A stretch of 64,000 bases of DNA, taken from assembly GCF_031760065.1 (NCBI RefSeq), contig NZ_CP134500.1, positions 2,418,001 through 2,482,000 of the forward strand, in the 5' to 3' direction. Each line of letters opens with the position of its first letter. Position 1 is the stretch's first letter. The notes beneath the pieces are model-generated. The model was not told where the DNA came from and did not search any database. It worked only from the letters and a program-made list of their open reading frames with translations. The stretch is from Streptomyces durocortorensis (GTDB lineage: Bacteria; Actinomycetota; Actinomycetes; Streptomycetales; Streptomycetaceae). Positions 8,202 through 17,010 of this stretch are shown one piece after another. Position numbers and translations under genes: made by a program.

Positions 8202-9080
8202 ATGCAGACGACGAAGCAGTCACGGCAGCCGAGGCGCGACTTCCTCCGGATACCGGTGGGGGCCGTCGCGCTCGCGCTGTTCCTCGCGGGGTGCGGGGGC
8301 GGCGGGGGCGATACGGACGACGGGGGCGGGAAGGGTGCCGCCAAGGTCGCCGCGTCGGCCAGTCCATCACCCTCCGTGCAGCGGGCCCTTGCCCTCATGG
8401 ACGACGAGGAGCAGCGCGCGGTGGCCGGGAAGAGCCTGGACATCGACGCCCTGGACAACGACTCCATCACCCTGGAGAGCGGCGACGCGGCGGCCCTGCT
8501 CGACGCCTACGACCCGGATGACCTGACCCTGAGCGTCGCCACCGCCCCCGGCCACGGGACCGCCACGGTGTCCGGGGCCTCGATCGCGTACACCGCCGCG
8601 ACCGGGTACGCAGGCGAGGACACGTTCACCTACCGGGTGCTCGTCACCGGGGCCGACGTACCTGCCGCCACGGCCGTCGTCCGCATCGACGTGACCGCGC
8701 CGAAGCCGAGCCCGAAGCCCACGGCCAAGCCCACGCCGAAGGCGACGACCGCGGCGCCGGTGTACTACGAGAACTGCGACGCCGCCCGCGCCGCCGGGGC
8801 CGCACCCGTCGAGAAGGGCGACCCCGGCTACGCGCCCCACCTGGACCGCGACGGCGACGGCGTGGGCTGCGAGCCGTGGGGCGGCGGGTCGTCGTCCTCC
8901 TCCGGCGGGAGCGGCGGCGGTTCGAGCAGTGGTGGTACGAGTGGCGGGGGCGGGGGCAGCAGCACGTACTACGCGAACTGCACCGCCGTACGGGCCGCGG
9001 GCGCCGCGCCCATCCGTGCCGGGGAGCCCGGCTACGGCCGGCACCTCGACCGCGACGGGGACGGCGTCGCCTGCGAGTAG
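8202..9080 (+). CDS. Lipoprotein with Ig-like segment and two excalibur domains
   Basis: This 292-residue exported lipoprotein has lipobox LAGC at about residues 28-31. Residues 75-165 form a cadherin/Ig-like beta region with the DTFTYRV signature seen in bacterial Ig-like repeats. A Pro/Lys linker (KPSPKPTAKPTPK) leads to the first excalibur calcium-binding domain (ending DRDGDGVGCE), then a Gly/Ser linker and a second one (ending DRDGDGVACE). Excalibur domains carry a DxDxDGxxCE calcium loop closed by a Cys pair. The design suggests a calcium-dependent cell-surface protein that spans the wall. It ends 21 bases before the convergent lipoprotein gene. Confidence 0.9.
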   Translation: MQTTKQSRQPRRDFLRIPVGAVALALFLAGCGGGGGDTDDGGGKGAAKVAASASPSPSVQRALALMDDEEQRAVAGKSLDIDALDNDSITLESGDAAALLDAYDPDDLTLSVATAPGHGTATVSGASIAYTAATGYAGEDTFTYRVLVTGADVPAATAVVRIDVTAPKPSPKPTAKPTPKATTAAPVYYENCDAARAAGAAPVEKGDPGYAPHLDRDGDGVGCEPWGGGSSSSSGGSGGGSSSGGTSGGGGGSSTYYANCTAVRAAGAAPIRAGEPGYGRHLDRDGDGVACE

Positions 9081-9101
9081 AGGCAGGGGCCGGGGGCTTT
9101 G

Positions 9102-9704
9102 TCAGCGGTAGTCGTCCGGGTGGTCCTGCATCCAGGTGTTGATGCCGTCACGGGTGCCGACGATCTCGGAGAAGTACTTCTCCAGGTGCGCCGTGGACCG
9201 GTCCTCGCCCAGCTTGCCGAACAGGACCTTCATGTCGGCGAGGGGCTTCTTGAAGTGGCCCGGGCCCTTGCTGTCCGCCCGCATCGCCTCGTCCAGCTCC
9301 GTGAGCTCCCGGGTGACCCGGCCGAGGAAGTAGGCGCAGTCGCCCGCGCCGGGGGTGCAGGTGTCGCCGAGCGTCGCCTGCAACGTGGCGAAGGCGTCAC
9401 GGACCAGCTCGGGGGCGGGCGATGGGGCGGCGGTGTCCGGCGCCGCGGTGGCCGCCCGCTCGGCCTTGTCCGTGTTCTCGGCGTCCTCCGCGGTGCGGGT
9501 GGGGTCCACGTCCGCCGAGGAGGACGCCGAGGCCGCGGGGCCGTCCGCGCCGGAGCCGTCCCCGCCCGACGCCTGGGTGCAGGACACCAGCGCCGCGGCC
9601 ACGACCACGGCAAGCGCACCTGCGCGCAACCCCGTTCGGGTTGAGCGGCGAACACCCGCGCCATCGGTACGGACGGTGGTGCGGGCAACGGTACGGAACT
9701 GCAT
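9102..9704 (-). CDS. Putative lipoprotein of unknown function
   Basis: This 200-residue protein has a long basic N-terminus, a hydrophobic segment and a lipobox-like LVSC at about residues 39-42. A low-complexity Ala/Ser/Asp linker follows, then a helical C-terminal domain of about 100 residues with a Cys pair (TCTPGAGDC). I do not recognise the domain. It converges on the excalibur lipoprotein gene. The distance from start to lipobox is longer than usual, so an internal start is possible. Confidence 0.75.
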   Translation of the reverse strand: MQFRTVARTTVRTDGAGVRRSTRTGLRAGALAVVVAAALVSCTQASGGDGSGADGPAASASSSADVDPTRTAEDAENTDKAERAATAAPDTAAPSPAPELVRDAFATLQATLGDTCTPGAGDCAYFLGRVTRELTELDEAMRADSKGPGHFKKPLADMKVLFGKLGEDRSTAHLEKYFSEIVGTRDGINTWMQDHPDDYR

Positions 9705-9733
9705 GAGACCCCCTCGCGCGAAGGGTCCAGACC

Positions 9734-10573
9734 TTACACGGCGCCCTCGGCCCGGGTTCCTGCGAGGAAGGCCGCCATCTCCCCGTACACCGCAGCGGAG
9801 TCGTCCAGATGGGCGTCATGGCCCGCCCCCGGGATCACGCTCACCCGCGTATCCGGGTGGCGGGCCCGCATCCGGTCCGCCTCCTCCGGCTGCATCGCGC
9901 CGCTCTCGCCCCGCACCACCAGTACCGGGCAACGCACCCGGTCCCAGGCGTCCCAGTAGTCGCGGTGCGCGTTCTCCTGAACCGTGGCCACCATCACATC
10001 CCGGTCCACCCTGGGGTACAGGCCGCCGGGGCCGGGTGCGAGGCCCGCCGCCCACGCCCGGCCCGCCGGGCCGCCGCCGAAGAACGCGGTGGCCGCCTCC
10101 GCGTCCGGGAACGGCACGGGCCAGGAGTCGAGCCAATCGCCTATCTGTACCGGCAGCCCGGGGTTCGGGCCTGCCGGGCCCGCCTCGATCAGGATCAGCG
10201 CCCGGCACGCCTCCGGGTGCGCCGCCGCGGCGAGCAGCGCGGTGAGACCGCCCATCGACTGTCCGACCAGCACCGTGTCCTCGCCGGACAGGCCCAGGGC
10301 GCGCGCCACGGCCAGGACATCGCGGACGTGCGCCGCGCGCGACACGTCATCGGGGCGGCGGGTGCTCGCCCCGCTGCCCCGGGCGTCGAACGCGACCACG
10401 CGGTGGGTCGCCGCGAACCGGGCCGCCAGCGCGTCCCACTCGCCGCAGTGCCCGGCCAGCCCGTGCAGCAGGAGCAGGGGCGGGCCGTCGCCCCCGTGGT
10501 CGGTACAGAAGAGGCGTACGGGGGCCGCCTGCACCTCGTCGCCGCTCGCCACCGTGACCGTGAACGTCCTCAC
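9734..10573 (-). CDS. Alpha/beta hydrolase
   Basis: This 279-residue single-domain hydrolase has the oxyanion region LLLLHGLAGHCGEW, nucleophile elbow VGQSMGG (Ser about 105), acid in the VRGESG strand and catalytic His in IPGAGHDAHLDD near the C-terminus. There is no signal peptide, so it is cytoplasmic. Family members act on esters, lactones, epoxides or C-C bonds; the substrate is not evident. It stands alone, divergent from the small membrane protein gene at 10704. Confidence 0.88.
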   Translation of the reverse strand: MRTFTVTVASGDEVQAAPVRLFCTDHGGDGPPLLLLHGLAGHCGEWDALAARFAATHRVVAFDARGSGASTRRPDDVSRAAHVRDVLAVARALGLSGEDTVLVGQSMGGLTALLAAAAHPEACRALILIEAGPAGPNPGLPVQIGDWLDSWPVPFPDAEAATAFFGGGPAGRAWAAGLAPGPGGLYPRVDRDVMVATVQENAHRDYWDAWDRVRCPVLVVRGESGAMQPEEADRMRARHPDTRVSVIPGAGHDAHLDDSAAVYGEMAAFLAGTRAEGAV

Positions 10574-10703
10574 CTGGTTCCCCCTGTCCAGCCCCGCTTG
10601 TTCGCCCGCCCGTCGGCGACGCCGTACCGGACGTTAGCCTCAGGAGCGGAATCGGACCACGGGCATACGACAGACATACGACGGACACACGAGGGAAGCG
10701 ACG

Positions 10704-11009
10704 ATGGCGAACGTTCCGGTGGCGGCAGTGGCGGCGAGCGGGCTCGTCGGGGGCTACGGCGTCGCCCGGTGGACCGGGAAGCGCCCGCTCGGCGGCGTCG
10801 CGCTCGCCGCCGCCGGGTCCCTCGCCGCGTACGAGTGGAACCGCCAGGCCGGGCCGCGCGCGGCCGCCGGGCTGACCGCCGCGTACGTCGCCGCCTTCGC
10901 CGGGTCGCACCCGCTCGCCAAGAAGGTCGGCGCCTGGCCCGCCGTGTTCACCGTCGCCGGGGGCGTGGCCGCCGCTTCCTGGGCCGTCACCCGCCGCGCC
11001 CGGCGTTAG
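10704..11009 (+). CDS. Small membrane protein
   Basis: This 101-residue protein has three to four hydrophobic stretches separated by small basic loops and ends RRARR, consistent with an integral membrane protein whose C-terminus is inside. A GAGGGAAG ribosome site lies about 5 bases before the ATG. I do not recognise a family beyond a hypothetical actinobacterial membrane protein. Confidence 0.75.
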   Translation: MANVPVAAVAASGLVGGYGVARWTGKRPLGGVALAAAGSLAAYEWNRQAGPRAAAGLTAAYVAAFAGSHPLAKKVGAWPAVFTVAGGVAAASWAVTRRARR

Positions 11010-11102
11010 TCGGGAGAGCCCTTCGTTCCGGTCAGAGGGAGCCGTTACGACACCGCGCGCTCGGTGCGAGCCGCGCACGCGGGCAGGGCGGGCAGGGGCT
11101 GA

Positions 11103-11200
11103 GGCCGGAACAGGTCGACGACTTCGCCGACATCGGCGAGAGCGTCGTGGCCGAACTGACCGAAGCCGGTGGGCGACAGAGAAAAGGCGCGCGGCGTTGA
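11103..11200 (+). pseudogene. Possible C-terminal remnant of a broken gene
   Basis: About 32 codons read like real protein (LRPEQVDDFADIGESVV then AELTEAGG) with the strong third-position GC of the host, and end at a TGA at 11198. No start or ribosome site exists nearby. The upstream part of the frame is an arginine-rich shadow. It looks like the amphipathic tail of a regulator such as a MarR protein, but this is a guess. Confidence 0.3.
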
Positions 11201-11248
11201 ACACCCGCCGCGCCGCGCCCGTACTACCGGGCAACTCCCCCGTGTAAG

Positions 11249-11290
11249 CCGGGTGCGTGCCCGTACACGACAGGACGGGTACGCACCCGG
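11249..11290 (-). terminator. Terminator downstream of DUF445 gene
   Basis: A 16-base stem (11249-11264 with 11275-11290, one wobble pair) and a 10-base loop lie just past the stop of the minus-strand DUF445 gene. The surrounding 11010-11312 gap holds otherwise only the putative remnant at 11103. Confidence 0.65.
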
Positions 11291-11312
11291 AGCCCACAGC
11301 CCCGTAGGGCCC

Positions 11313-12713
11313 TCAGCCGCCCAGCGCGTGCGACACCGTGTAGATCGCCAGGCCCGCCAGCGCACCCACCACCGTGCCGTTGATCCGGATGAACTGGAGG
11401 TCGCGGCCGATGTGCGCCTCGATCTTCTTCGAGGTCTGGTCCGCGTCCCAGCCCGCGACCGTCTCGCTGATGAGGGACGTGATCTCCGCGCGGTACGTCG
11501 TCACGACATACACCGCCGCGTCCTCCAGCCAGCCGTCCAGCTTGGCCTGGAGCCGTTCGTCGTTCGCCAGCCGGGCGCCCAGCGACATCAGCGACGCGCG
11601 CGCCCGCAGCCGCAGTTCGCTGCGCTCGTCCTCGGCCGCCGCGATGATCATCGTACGGACGGAGGACCAGGCGGACGCGATGACGTCCTGCACCTCGCTG
11701 CGGCCCAGGATCTCCGACTTCAGCCGCTCCACCCGGGCCCGGGTGTCCTCATCGCTCTGGAGGTCGGCCGCGAAGTCGTTGAGGAACGTGTCGATGGAGC
11801 CGCGCGCCGGATGCTCCGGCATGTCCCGCATCTCCGTGACGAACCGCAGCAGTTCCTTGTAGACCCGCTCCCCCACTCGCTTGTCCACGAACCGCGGCGT
11901 CCAGCCCGGCGCCCCGCCCTGCACCGCGTTCATCACCGAGTCGCCGTGCTCCACCAGCCAGTCGTGCGCCCGTACGCAGACGAGGTCGACGACCTTGCGG
12001 TGGCCTCCGTCGGTGACGACCTTCTCCAGCATCTTGCCGAGGCTCGGGCCGACCTCAGCCGCGTCCGCGCGCCGGGTGATCGCCTCACCGACCACCGCCT
12101 GGACGTCGGAGTCCCGCAGCACCGTCAGCGCTCCGCGCAGCGCCGTCGCCGACTCGGCGGTCACCCGGTCCGCGTGGGCGGGCTCCGCCAGCCAAACACC
12201 GAGCCGCTTTCCGACGCCCAGCGCGTGAATTCGGTCACGAATGACGTCTCCGGAGAGAAAGTTCTCACCCACGAAGGAACCGAGGGACTGTCCCAGCTGA
12301 TCCTTCTTGGTAGGGATGATGGCGGTGTGGGGGATCGGCAGACCGAGCGGGCGCCGGAAGAGCGCCGTGACGGCGAACCAGTCCGCCAGGGCGCCCACCA
12401 TCCCCGCCTCGGCAGCCGCCGCGACGTAGCCCGGCCAGCCCCCCACACCTGAGCTCTTCGCCCAGGTGGCCAGCACGTACACGAGCGCGACGAGCAGGAG
12501 GAGGCCGGTGGCCGTGGTTTTCATGCGCCGTACGCCGCGCTGCTTCTCCTCGTCGGCGGCGGTGTACGCGAACGAGGCCAGCGGCCCCGCGCCCGGCCCG
12601 GGCCCGAAGCCCGCGCCCGGGCCTCTTCCGGAGCCCGGGCCCGGGCCCGCTGACTTTCGCTCGGCTTTCTGCCCCTGCCCCGCGTCCTGCTCTTCGGATC
12701 CGGTCCGTTCCAT
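11313..12713 (-). CDS. DUF445 membrane protein
   Basis: This 466-residue protein belongs to the DUF445 family. It has a low-complexity Gly/Pro N-terminus, the typical ADEEKQRGVRRMKTTATG entry segment, a transmembrane helix (about residues 70-90), the conserved GALADWFAVTALFRRPLG and PHTAIIPTKKDQLG region, a long helical extracytoplasmic part and a final transmembrane helix near the C-terminus. The biochemical role is unknown. Start choice is uncertain: the ATG at 12713 has GGTGGAG close upstream, while an ATG at 12758 in the same frame has AGGTGAGG 8 bases upstream. It is divergent from the SGNH hydrolase. Confidence 0.85.
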   Translation of the reverse strand: MERTGSEEQDAGQGQKAERKSAGPGPGSGRGPGAGFGPGPGAGPLASFAYTAADEEKQRGVRRMKTTATGLLLLVALVYVLATWAKSSGVGGWPGYVAAAAEAGMVGALADWFAVTALFRRPLGLPIPHTAIIPTKKDQLGQSLGSFVGENFLSGDVIRDRIHALGVGKRLGVWLAEPAHADRVTAESATALRGALTVLRDSDVQAVVGEAITRRADAAEVGPSLGKMLEKVVTDGGHRKVVDLVCVRAHDWLVEHGDSVMNAVQGGAPGWTPRFVDKRVGERVYKELLRFVTEMRDMPEHPARGSIDTFLNDFAADLQSDEDTRARVERLKSEILGRSEVQDVIASAWSSVRTMIIAAAEDERSELRLRARASLMSLGARLANDERLQAKLDGWLEDAAVYVVTTYRAEITSLISETVAGWDADQTSKKIEAHIGRDLQFIRINGTVVGALAGLAIYTVSHALGG

Positions 12714-12855
12714 CCGCTCCACCCGTCCGCGTACGCCTCGCCCCCGTGACGTACGCATTGTCCCTACCTCACCTACTCCCGGGCCGCACGTCGAGTTCCC
12801 GACGGCCTGCCGCATCATGGGACCAGCACGATCATCACAAGGAGAAACACCGCAC

Positions 12856-14103
12856 ATGCCCAGGCGCCAGGGGTATGCCCTGCTCATCGCCCTCGTGGCG
12901 GGCACCGTCGCGCTCGCCGCCGCCGTCGCCTTCGGCACGACGCTGCTCTCCGGCCCCCGGCCGACGCCGCCCCCGCCCGCCGAGACCCATGCGGCCGCCC
13001 GTAACCCCGTCGCCCCCGCCACCTCGGGCGGCAACTGGGTCGCCACCTGGACGGCCGCACCGGTCCGGGCCGAGCCCAACACCCCGAACGGGCTACCCGG
13101 ACGCACCATCCGAAACATCGTCCACACCAGCATCGGCGGGAACGTAGCCCGCATCACGCTGTCCAACCTCTTCGGCACGGTCCCCCTGGTCGTGGACCAA
13201 GCCACCGTCAACACCAGGCCGGTGACCTTCAGGGGCGCCGCCGCCGTCACCATCGCCGCGGGCGGACGGATCGTCAGCGATCCCGTCGTCGTGCCCGTCG
13301 CCCCCGACTCCGACCTTGAGGTCGGCTTCCGCACCCCGGAGCCCGGCGGGCCGGTCACCTACCACCCCAACAGCCACCAGACGTCCTACCTCGTCGACGA
13401 GCGCGGCACCCGGCCCACCACGAACTGGCGCTACCTGACCGCCGTGGACGTCCGCAACGAGAGGGCCCTCGGCGCGATCGTCGCCCTCGGCGACTCCCTG
13501 ACCGCGGGCAGCCGCTCCACCACCGACGCGAACGCCCGCTGGACCGACGTCCTCGCCGACCGGCTGGGCGGCCGGTACGGGGTCGCCAACGCGGGCATCT
13601 CGGGCAACCGGGTCGTGGGCATCGGGCGCGGCACCGGTGGCGAAGCCGGGACCGACCGGTTCGAGCGCGACGTCCTGTCGGTCGCCGGGGTCCGGACGGT
13701 CATCGTGGCCCTCGGCATCAACGACGTACAGCAATCCCCCCAGGAGACCGACCCCCAGCGCATCGTGGACAGCCTGCGCTCCCTCACCGAGCGGGCGCAC
13801 GCCCGCGGGCTCACGGTCGTCGGCGCGACGCTGACCCCGTTCGAGGGCTTCCCCAGCTGGACGCCCGAGCGCAACGCCGTACGGCTGGCGGTCAACGAGC
13901 AGATCCGGGCGGGGACGGTGTTCGACGCGTACGTCGACTTCGACGAGGCGGTACGCGATCCCGCCGCGCCGAACCGGCTGCTCACCGCGTACGACTCCGG
14001 CGACCACCTGCACTTCAACGACGACGGCTACCGCGCGCTCGGCGACCGGGTGGACCTGGCGTCCCTGGACCGGGCCCCTGCCCCCCGGTCCGACGCACTG
14101 TGA
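12856..14103 (+). CDS. Secreted SGNH/GDSL hydrolase
   Basis: This 415-residue protein starts with a signal anchor (residues 5-30) and a Pro/Ala linker. A beta-rich domain (about 55-200) precedes the SGNH catalytic domain. The four blocks are visible: IVALGDSLTAGSRS (catalytic Ser), NAGISGN, VALGIND and GDHLHFNDDGY (Asp and His). These enzymes hydrolyse esters of lipids, acylated glycans or wall polymers outside the cell. The ATG has AAGGAG about 11 bases upstream. It is not in an operon. Confidence 0.9.
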   Translation: MPRRQGYALLIALVAGTVALAAAVAFGTTLLSGPRPTPPPPAETHAAARNPVAPATSGGNWVATWTAAPVRAEPNTPNGLPGRTIRNIVHTSIGGNVARITLSNLFGTVPLVVDQATVNTRPVTFRGAAAVTIAAGGRIVSDPVVVPVAPDSDLEVGFRTPEPGGPVTYHPNSHQTSYLVDERGTRPTTNWRYLTAVDVRNERALGAIVALGDSLTAGSRSTTDANARWTDVLADRLGGRYGVANAGISGNRVVGIGRGTGGEAGTDRFERDVLSVAGVRTVIVALGINDVQQSPQETDPQRIVDSLRSLTERAHARGLTVVGATLTPFEGFPSWTPERNAVRLAVNEQIRAGTVFDAYVDFDEAVRDPAAPNRLLTAYDSGDHLHFNDDGYRALGDRVDLASLDRAPAPRSDAL

Positions 14104-14149
14104 GCGGCCGCTGAGCGGCACCCCGGCCCCGATCGGCCGGAGGCGCGGT

Positions 14150-14203
14150 GAGGCGCTGCGAGGCGTGTGAGGCGCTGCGGGACGCTGCGAGGCGCGTGAC
14201 GTG
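14150..14203. repeat. Short degenerate GAGGCGCTGCG repeats
   Basis: GAGGCGCTGCG occurs at 14150 and 14169 with degenerate further copies, in the gap between the convergent SGNH hydrolase and DUF1707 genes. It is probably slippage-derived and has no evident function. Confidence 0.5.
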
Positions 14204-14234
14204 CTGAACAGCCGCGTCGGCCCCGCCCTCCCCC

Positions 14235-14957
14235 TCAGAGTTCCTTGCGGGTGCCGCCGTCCGGGCCCTCCGGACCGCGTCGGCGGCGCGCCTCCAGTTC
14301 CGCCTGTTCCGCCTCCTTCAGGCGGCGGCGCTCCGCCTTCGTCCGCTTGCGCTCCACGCCGACGCCGCCCATCAGCGCGAAGCCGGTGATCCGCACGTAC
14401 GGGGCGTCGGGCGCGGGCTCGCCCTCCTCGTTGGAGCCCTCGCCGAAGCCGCCCATGATGCCGACGCCCCTGACGTCGACGTTCAGCTCCGGCGGCGCGG
14501 TCACATGCAGACCGCCCATGATCGTGATGCAGCGGATCACGGTCTCGCGGTCCTCGAAGTGCGCCTCGCGCAGGTCGATCTCGCCACCGCCCCACATCGC
14601 GAACGCCGTGAACTTCCGGGCCACCGTCCAGCGGCCCTTCCGGTTGAAGCCGCCCCAGAGCGCGAACCCGCCCTTGGAGGTCGCGGTGCCACCGATCCGG
14701 GCGGGCCAGTTCGCCGCGGAACCCCGCAGCGGGGCGGGCGCGGACGCGCCCACCGGGGCCACCGCCGAGCCGGGCGCCGGAAGGTCCTGGACGAGCGGCT
14801 CCAGCTCCCCGTGTGTACGCGCCTTGTAGGCCGTTTCGAGGCGCTGCTCGAACTCGTCCATCTCCAGTCGGCCCTCGGCCACGGCCTCGCGCAGCAGCTC
14901 GGCGATCCGTTCACGCTCGGTGTCGGATGCGCGCATTTCCGGACGTTCACTTGTCAT
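14235..14957 (-). CDS. DUF1707 and LiaF-like cell-surface stress protein
   Basis: This 240-residue protein has an N-terminal DUF1707 (SHOCT-like) module (MRASDTERERIAELLREA to about residue 60). A central beta region follows with repeated G-G turns (GGFALWGGFNRKG, AMWGGGEIDLRE, ITIMGGLHV, GVGIMGGFGE), the pattern of the cell wall-active antibiotics response (LiaF-like) domain. It ends in a highly charged helix (about 205-240). Proteins of this design are common in actinomycetes. The role is not established, and envelope stress sensing is inferred from the domain. Confidence 0.85.
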   Translation of the reverse strand: MTSERPEMRASDTERERIAELLREAVAEGRLEMDEFEQRLETAYKARTHGELEPLVQDLPAPGSAVAPVGASAPAPLRGSAANWPARIGGTATSKGGFALWGGFNRKGRWTVARKFTAFAMWGGGEIDLREAHFEDRETVIRCITIMGGLHVTAPPELNVDVRGVGIMGGFGEGSNEEGEPAPDAPYVRITGFALMGGVGVERKRTKAERRRLKEAEQAELEARRRRGPEGPDGGTRKEL

Positions 14958-15055
14958 ACCGCGCAGCCTATTGAACGCACCCGCTCAAGGCACAGACGCG
15001 CAGGCCAAGCAGTCGCGCCCGCCGTCCCGGAGAGGGGCCGTCAGGGCAGGAACCG

Positions 15056-16036
15056 TCAGGGCGCCGACTCGTACATCCTCGCGATAACCGCCTCGATGTC
15101 CGGTTCCCGCACCGACAGGTCGACCAGCGGGTATTCAGCCGCGATCCGCGCCACCAGCGGGGCCGCCGAAGCCTCGGCGGGGAACGCCAGCCACTGACGG
15201 GGGCCCTCCACCCTGACCGCTCGCAGCACGGGCCCCGACGGGCCGGACGTCAGCTCGATCGGCGGGAGCTCGCGCTCCAGGTCCACCACCAGCATCCGCT
15301 CGCTCTCCCCCGCCTCGTGGAGGCCGGCGAGGGAACCGTCGTACATCAGACGGCCGTGGTCGATCACCATCACCCGGCTGCACAACTGCTCGATGTCGGT
15401 CAGGTCGTGCGTCGTCAGCAGGACCGTCGTCCCGCGCTCGGCGTTCAACTCCTTGAGGAACTGGCGCACTTTGACCTTGGAGATCACATCGAGCCCGATC
15501 GTCGGCTCGTCCAGGTACAGCACCTCCGGATCGTGCAGCAGTGCCGCCGCGATGTCGCCGCGCATCCGCTGACCGAGGGAGAGCTGCCGTACGGGGACGT
15601 CCAACAGCGCGCCCAGGTCGAGGAGTTCGACACAGCGTTCCAGGTTCTCCCGGTAACGGCGGTCCGGGATGCGGTACATGCGGTGCATCAGCCGGTACGA
15701 GTCGCGCAGCGGCAGGTCCCACCAGAGCGTGGTCCGCTGGCCGAAGACGACGCCGATGCGGTGCGCCAGGCGCGTACGTTCCCGGGAGGGGTCGATGCCC
15801 GCGACGCGCAGCCGGCCGCCGCTCGGGGTGAGGATGCCCGTCAGCATCTTGATCGTGGTCGACTTTCCCGCCCCGTTCGGGCCGATGTAGCCGACCATCT
15901 CACCGCGCGGGACCTGGAAACTGATCCCGTCCACGGCCCGGACCTCGTGCCGTTCGCGGCGCAGCAGACCGGCCTTCCGGCGGACCTGGAAGACCTTCTC
16001 GACGCCGTCGAGGGTGATGAAGCCGTCGCCGCCCAT
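15056..16036 (-). CDS. ABC transporter ATPase of ABC-2 exporter
   Basis: This 326-residue ATPase carries Walker A GPNGAGKST, Q-loop in VFGQRTTLWW, signature LSLGQRMRGD, Walker B VLYLDEPTIGLD and the H-loop in LLTTHDLTD. A C-terminal extension of about 80 residues follows. It is downstream of two ABC-2 type permease genes on the same strand, so the three form one exporter. AGGAGGT lies 8 bases before the ATG. This family (NatA/DrrA-like, with a longer C-terminus) has no substrate that can be read from sequence. Confidence 0.92.
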   Translation of the reverse strand: MGGDGFITLDGVEKVFQVRRKAGLLRRERHEVRAVDGISFQVPRGEMVGYIGPNGAGKSTTIKMLTGILTPSGGRLRVAGIDPSRERTRLAHRIGVVFGQRTTLWWDLPLRDSYRLMHRMYRIPDRRYRENLERCVELLDLGALLDVPVRQLSLGQRMRGDIAAALLHDPEVLYLDEPTIGLDVISKVKVRQFLKELNAERGTTVLLTTHDLTDIEQLCSRVMVIDHGRLMYDGSLAGLHEAGESERMLVVDLERELPPIELTSGPSGPVLRAVRVEGPRQWLAFPAEASAAPLVARIAAEYPLVDLSVREPDIEAVIARMYESAP

Positions 16037-16134
16037 GCCCGTGACCTCCTGCGTAGTCCTGTCCGACAACCCGTCCGGCACCCTGTCCGGCCTCCCGTCC
16101 GACACCCAGCCCGAGGGGTCCGACTCCCGTTTCC

Positions 16135-17010
16135 TCAACTGCCCGTACTCCGGTACGCCCGCAGCCCCGCCCGCCACGCGAGACCCGCCAGCACCCAGCA
16201 GCCCGCCGCCACCGCCGGCGGCAGGAAGGCCACCCACTGCGGCAGATCGACCGGGTACTCCCGGTCCAGTACGTAGAGCGCGGGCAGCCAGCTGACGAAG
16301 GCCAGCGGGACCACGAACGTCACGCCGCGCACCAGGTCCTTCGCGAAGACCGTCGGCGGGTACTGGAGCAGCGTCGTCCCGCCGTACGTGAAGGAGTTCT
16401 GCACCTCGGAGGCGTCCTGCGCGACGAACTGGAACGCCGCCCCCGCCACGAAGACCGAGCCGAAGATCGCCGCCCCGCTCACCACCATCACCGGCAGCAT
16501 CAGCACCTTCAGCGGCGACCACGCGATGTCCAGGGTGATCAGCGCATAGCCGAGGACCAGCAGCCCCTGGGTGATCCGCCCGGCCCGGCGCAGCGCGAAC
16601 CGGTCCGCCGCCACCTGCGCCAGCACCGGCACCGGCCGCACCAGCAGCGTGTCCAGCGTGCCGTCCCGGACCCGGCGGCCCACCCGGTCCATCGACCCCA
16701 GCAGCAGGTCGCACAGCCCGAACGCCGTCGCCGAGAGCCCGTACAGCAGGGCGATCTCCGGGAGCGTGTAGCCGCCGAGCGCGTCGACGTGCGTGAACAT
16801 CAGCAGGATCGTCACGAAGTCGAAGGCCGTCACCGCGAAGTCCCCGAGCGCGGTCATCACGAACGAGGCCCGGTACGCCATCGTCGAGCGCACCCACATC
16901 GCCATGATCAGCCCGTACGCGCGCAGCCCCTCCAGCAGCCGGGGCCGCTCCTCGAACGCGAAGCCGCCCGCCTCCCGGCCCTCGTCGGCCCGTACCGCCG
17001 TCTCAGCCAC
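16135..17010 (-). CDS. ABC-2 family transporter permease (second subunit)
   Basis: This 291-residue membrane protein has six predicted helices and belongs to the ABC-2/DUF990 type of exporter permease. The GTG start at 17010 overlaps the upstream permease stop by 8 bases, so the two permeases are coupled. The first 30 residues are polar and cytoplasmic. With the neighbouring permease and ATPase it forms a heterodimeric exporter. Confidence 0.88.
   Translation of the reverse strand: MAETAVRADEGREAGGFAFEERPRLLEGLRAYGLIMAMWVRSTMAYRASFVMTALGDFAVTAFDFVTILLMFTHVDALGGYTLPEIALLYGLSATAFGLCDLLLGSMDRVGRRVRDGTLDTLLVRPVPVLAQVAADRFALRRAGRITQGLLVLGYALITLDIAWSPLKVLMLPVMVVSGAAIFGSVFVAGAAFQFVAQDASEVQNSFTYGGTTLLQYPPTVFAKDLVRGVTFVVPLAFVSWLPALYVLDREYPVDLPQWVAFLPPAVAAGCWVLAGLAWRAGLRAYRSTGS

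Noticed and set aside
12580..12660. GCCCGGGCCCG-rich repeats
   Set aside because: They encode the low-complexity Gly/Pro N-terminus of the DUF445 protein and are not a separate element.
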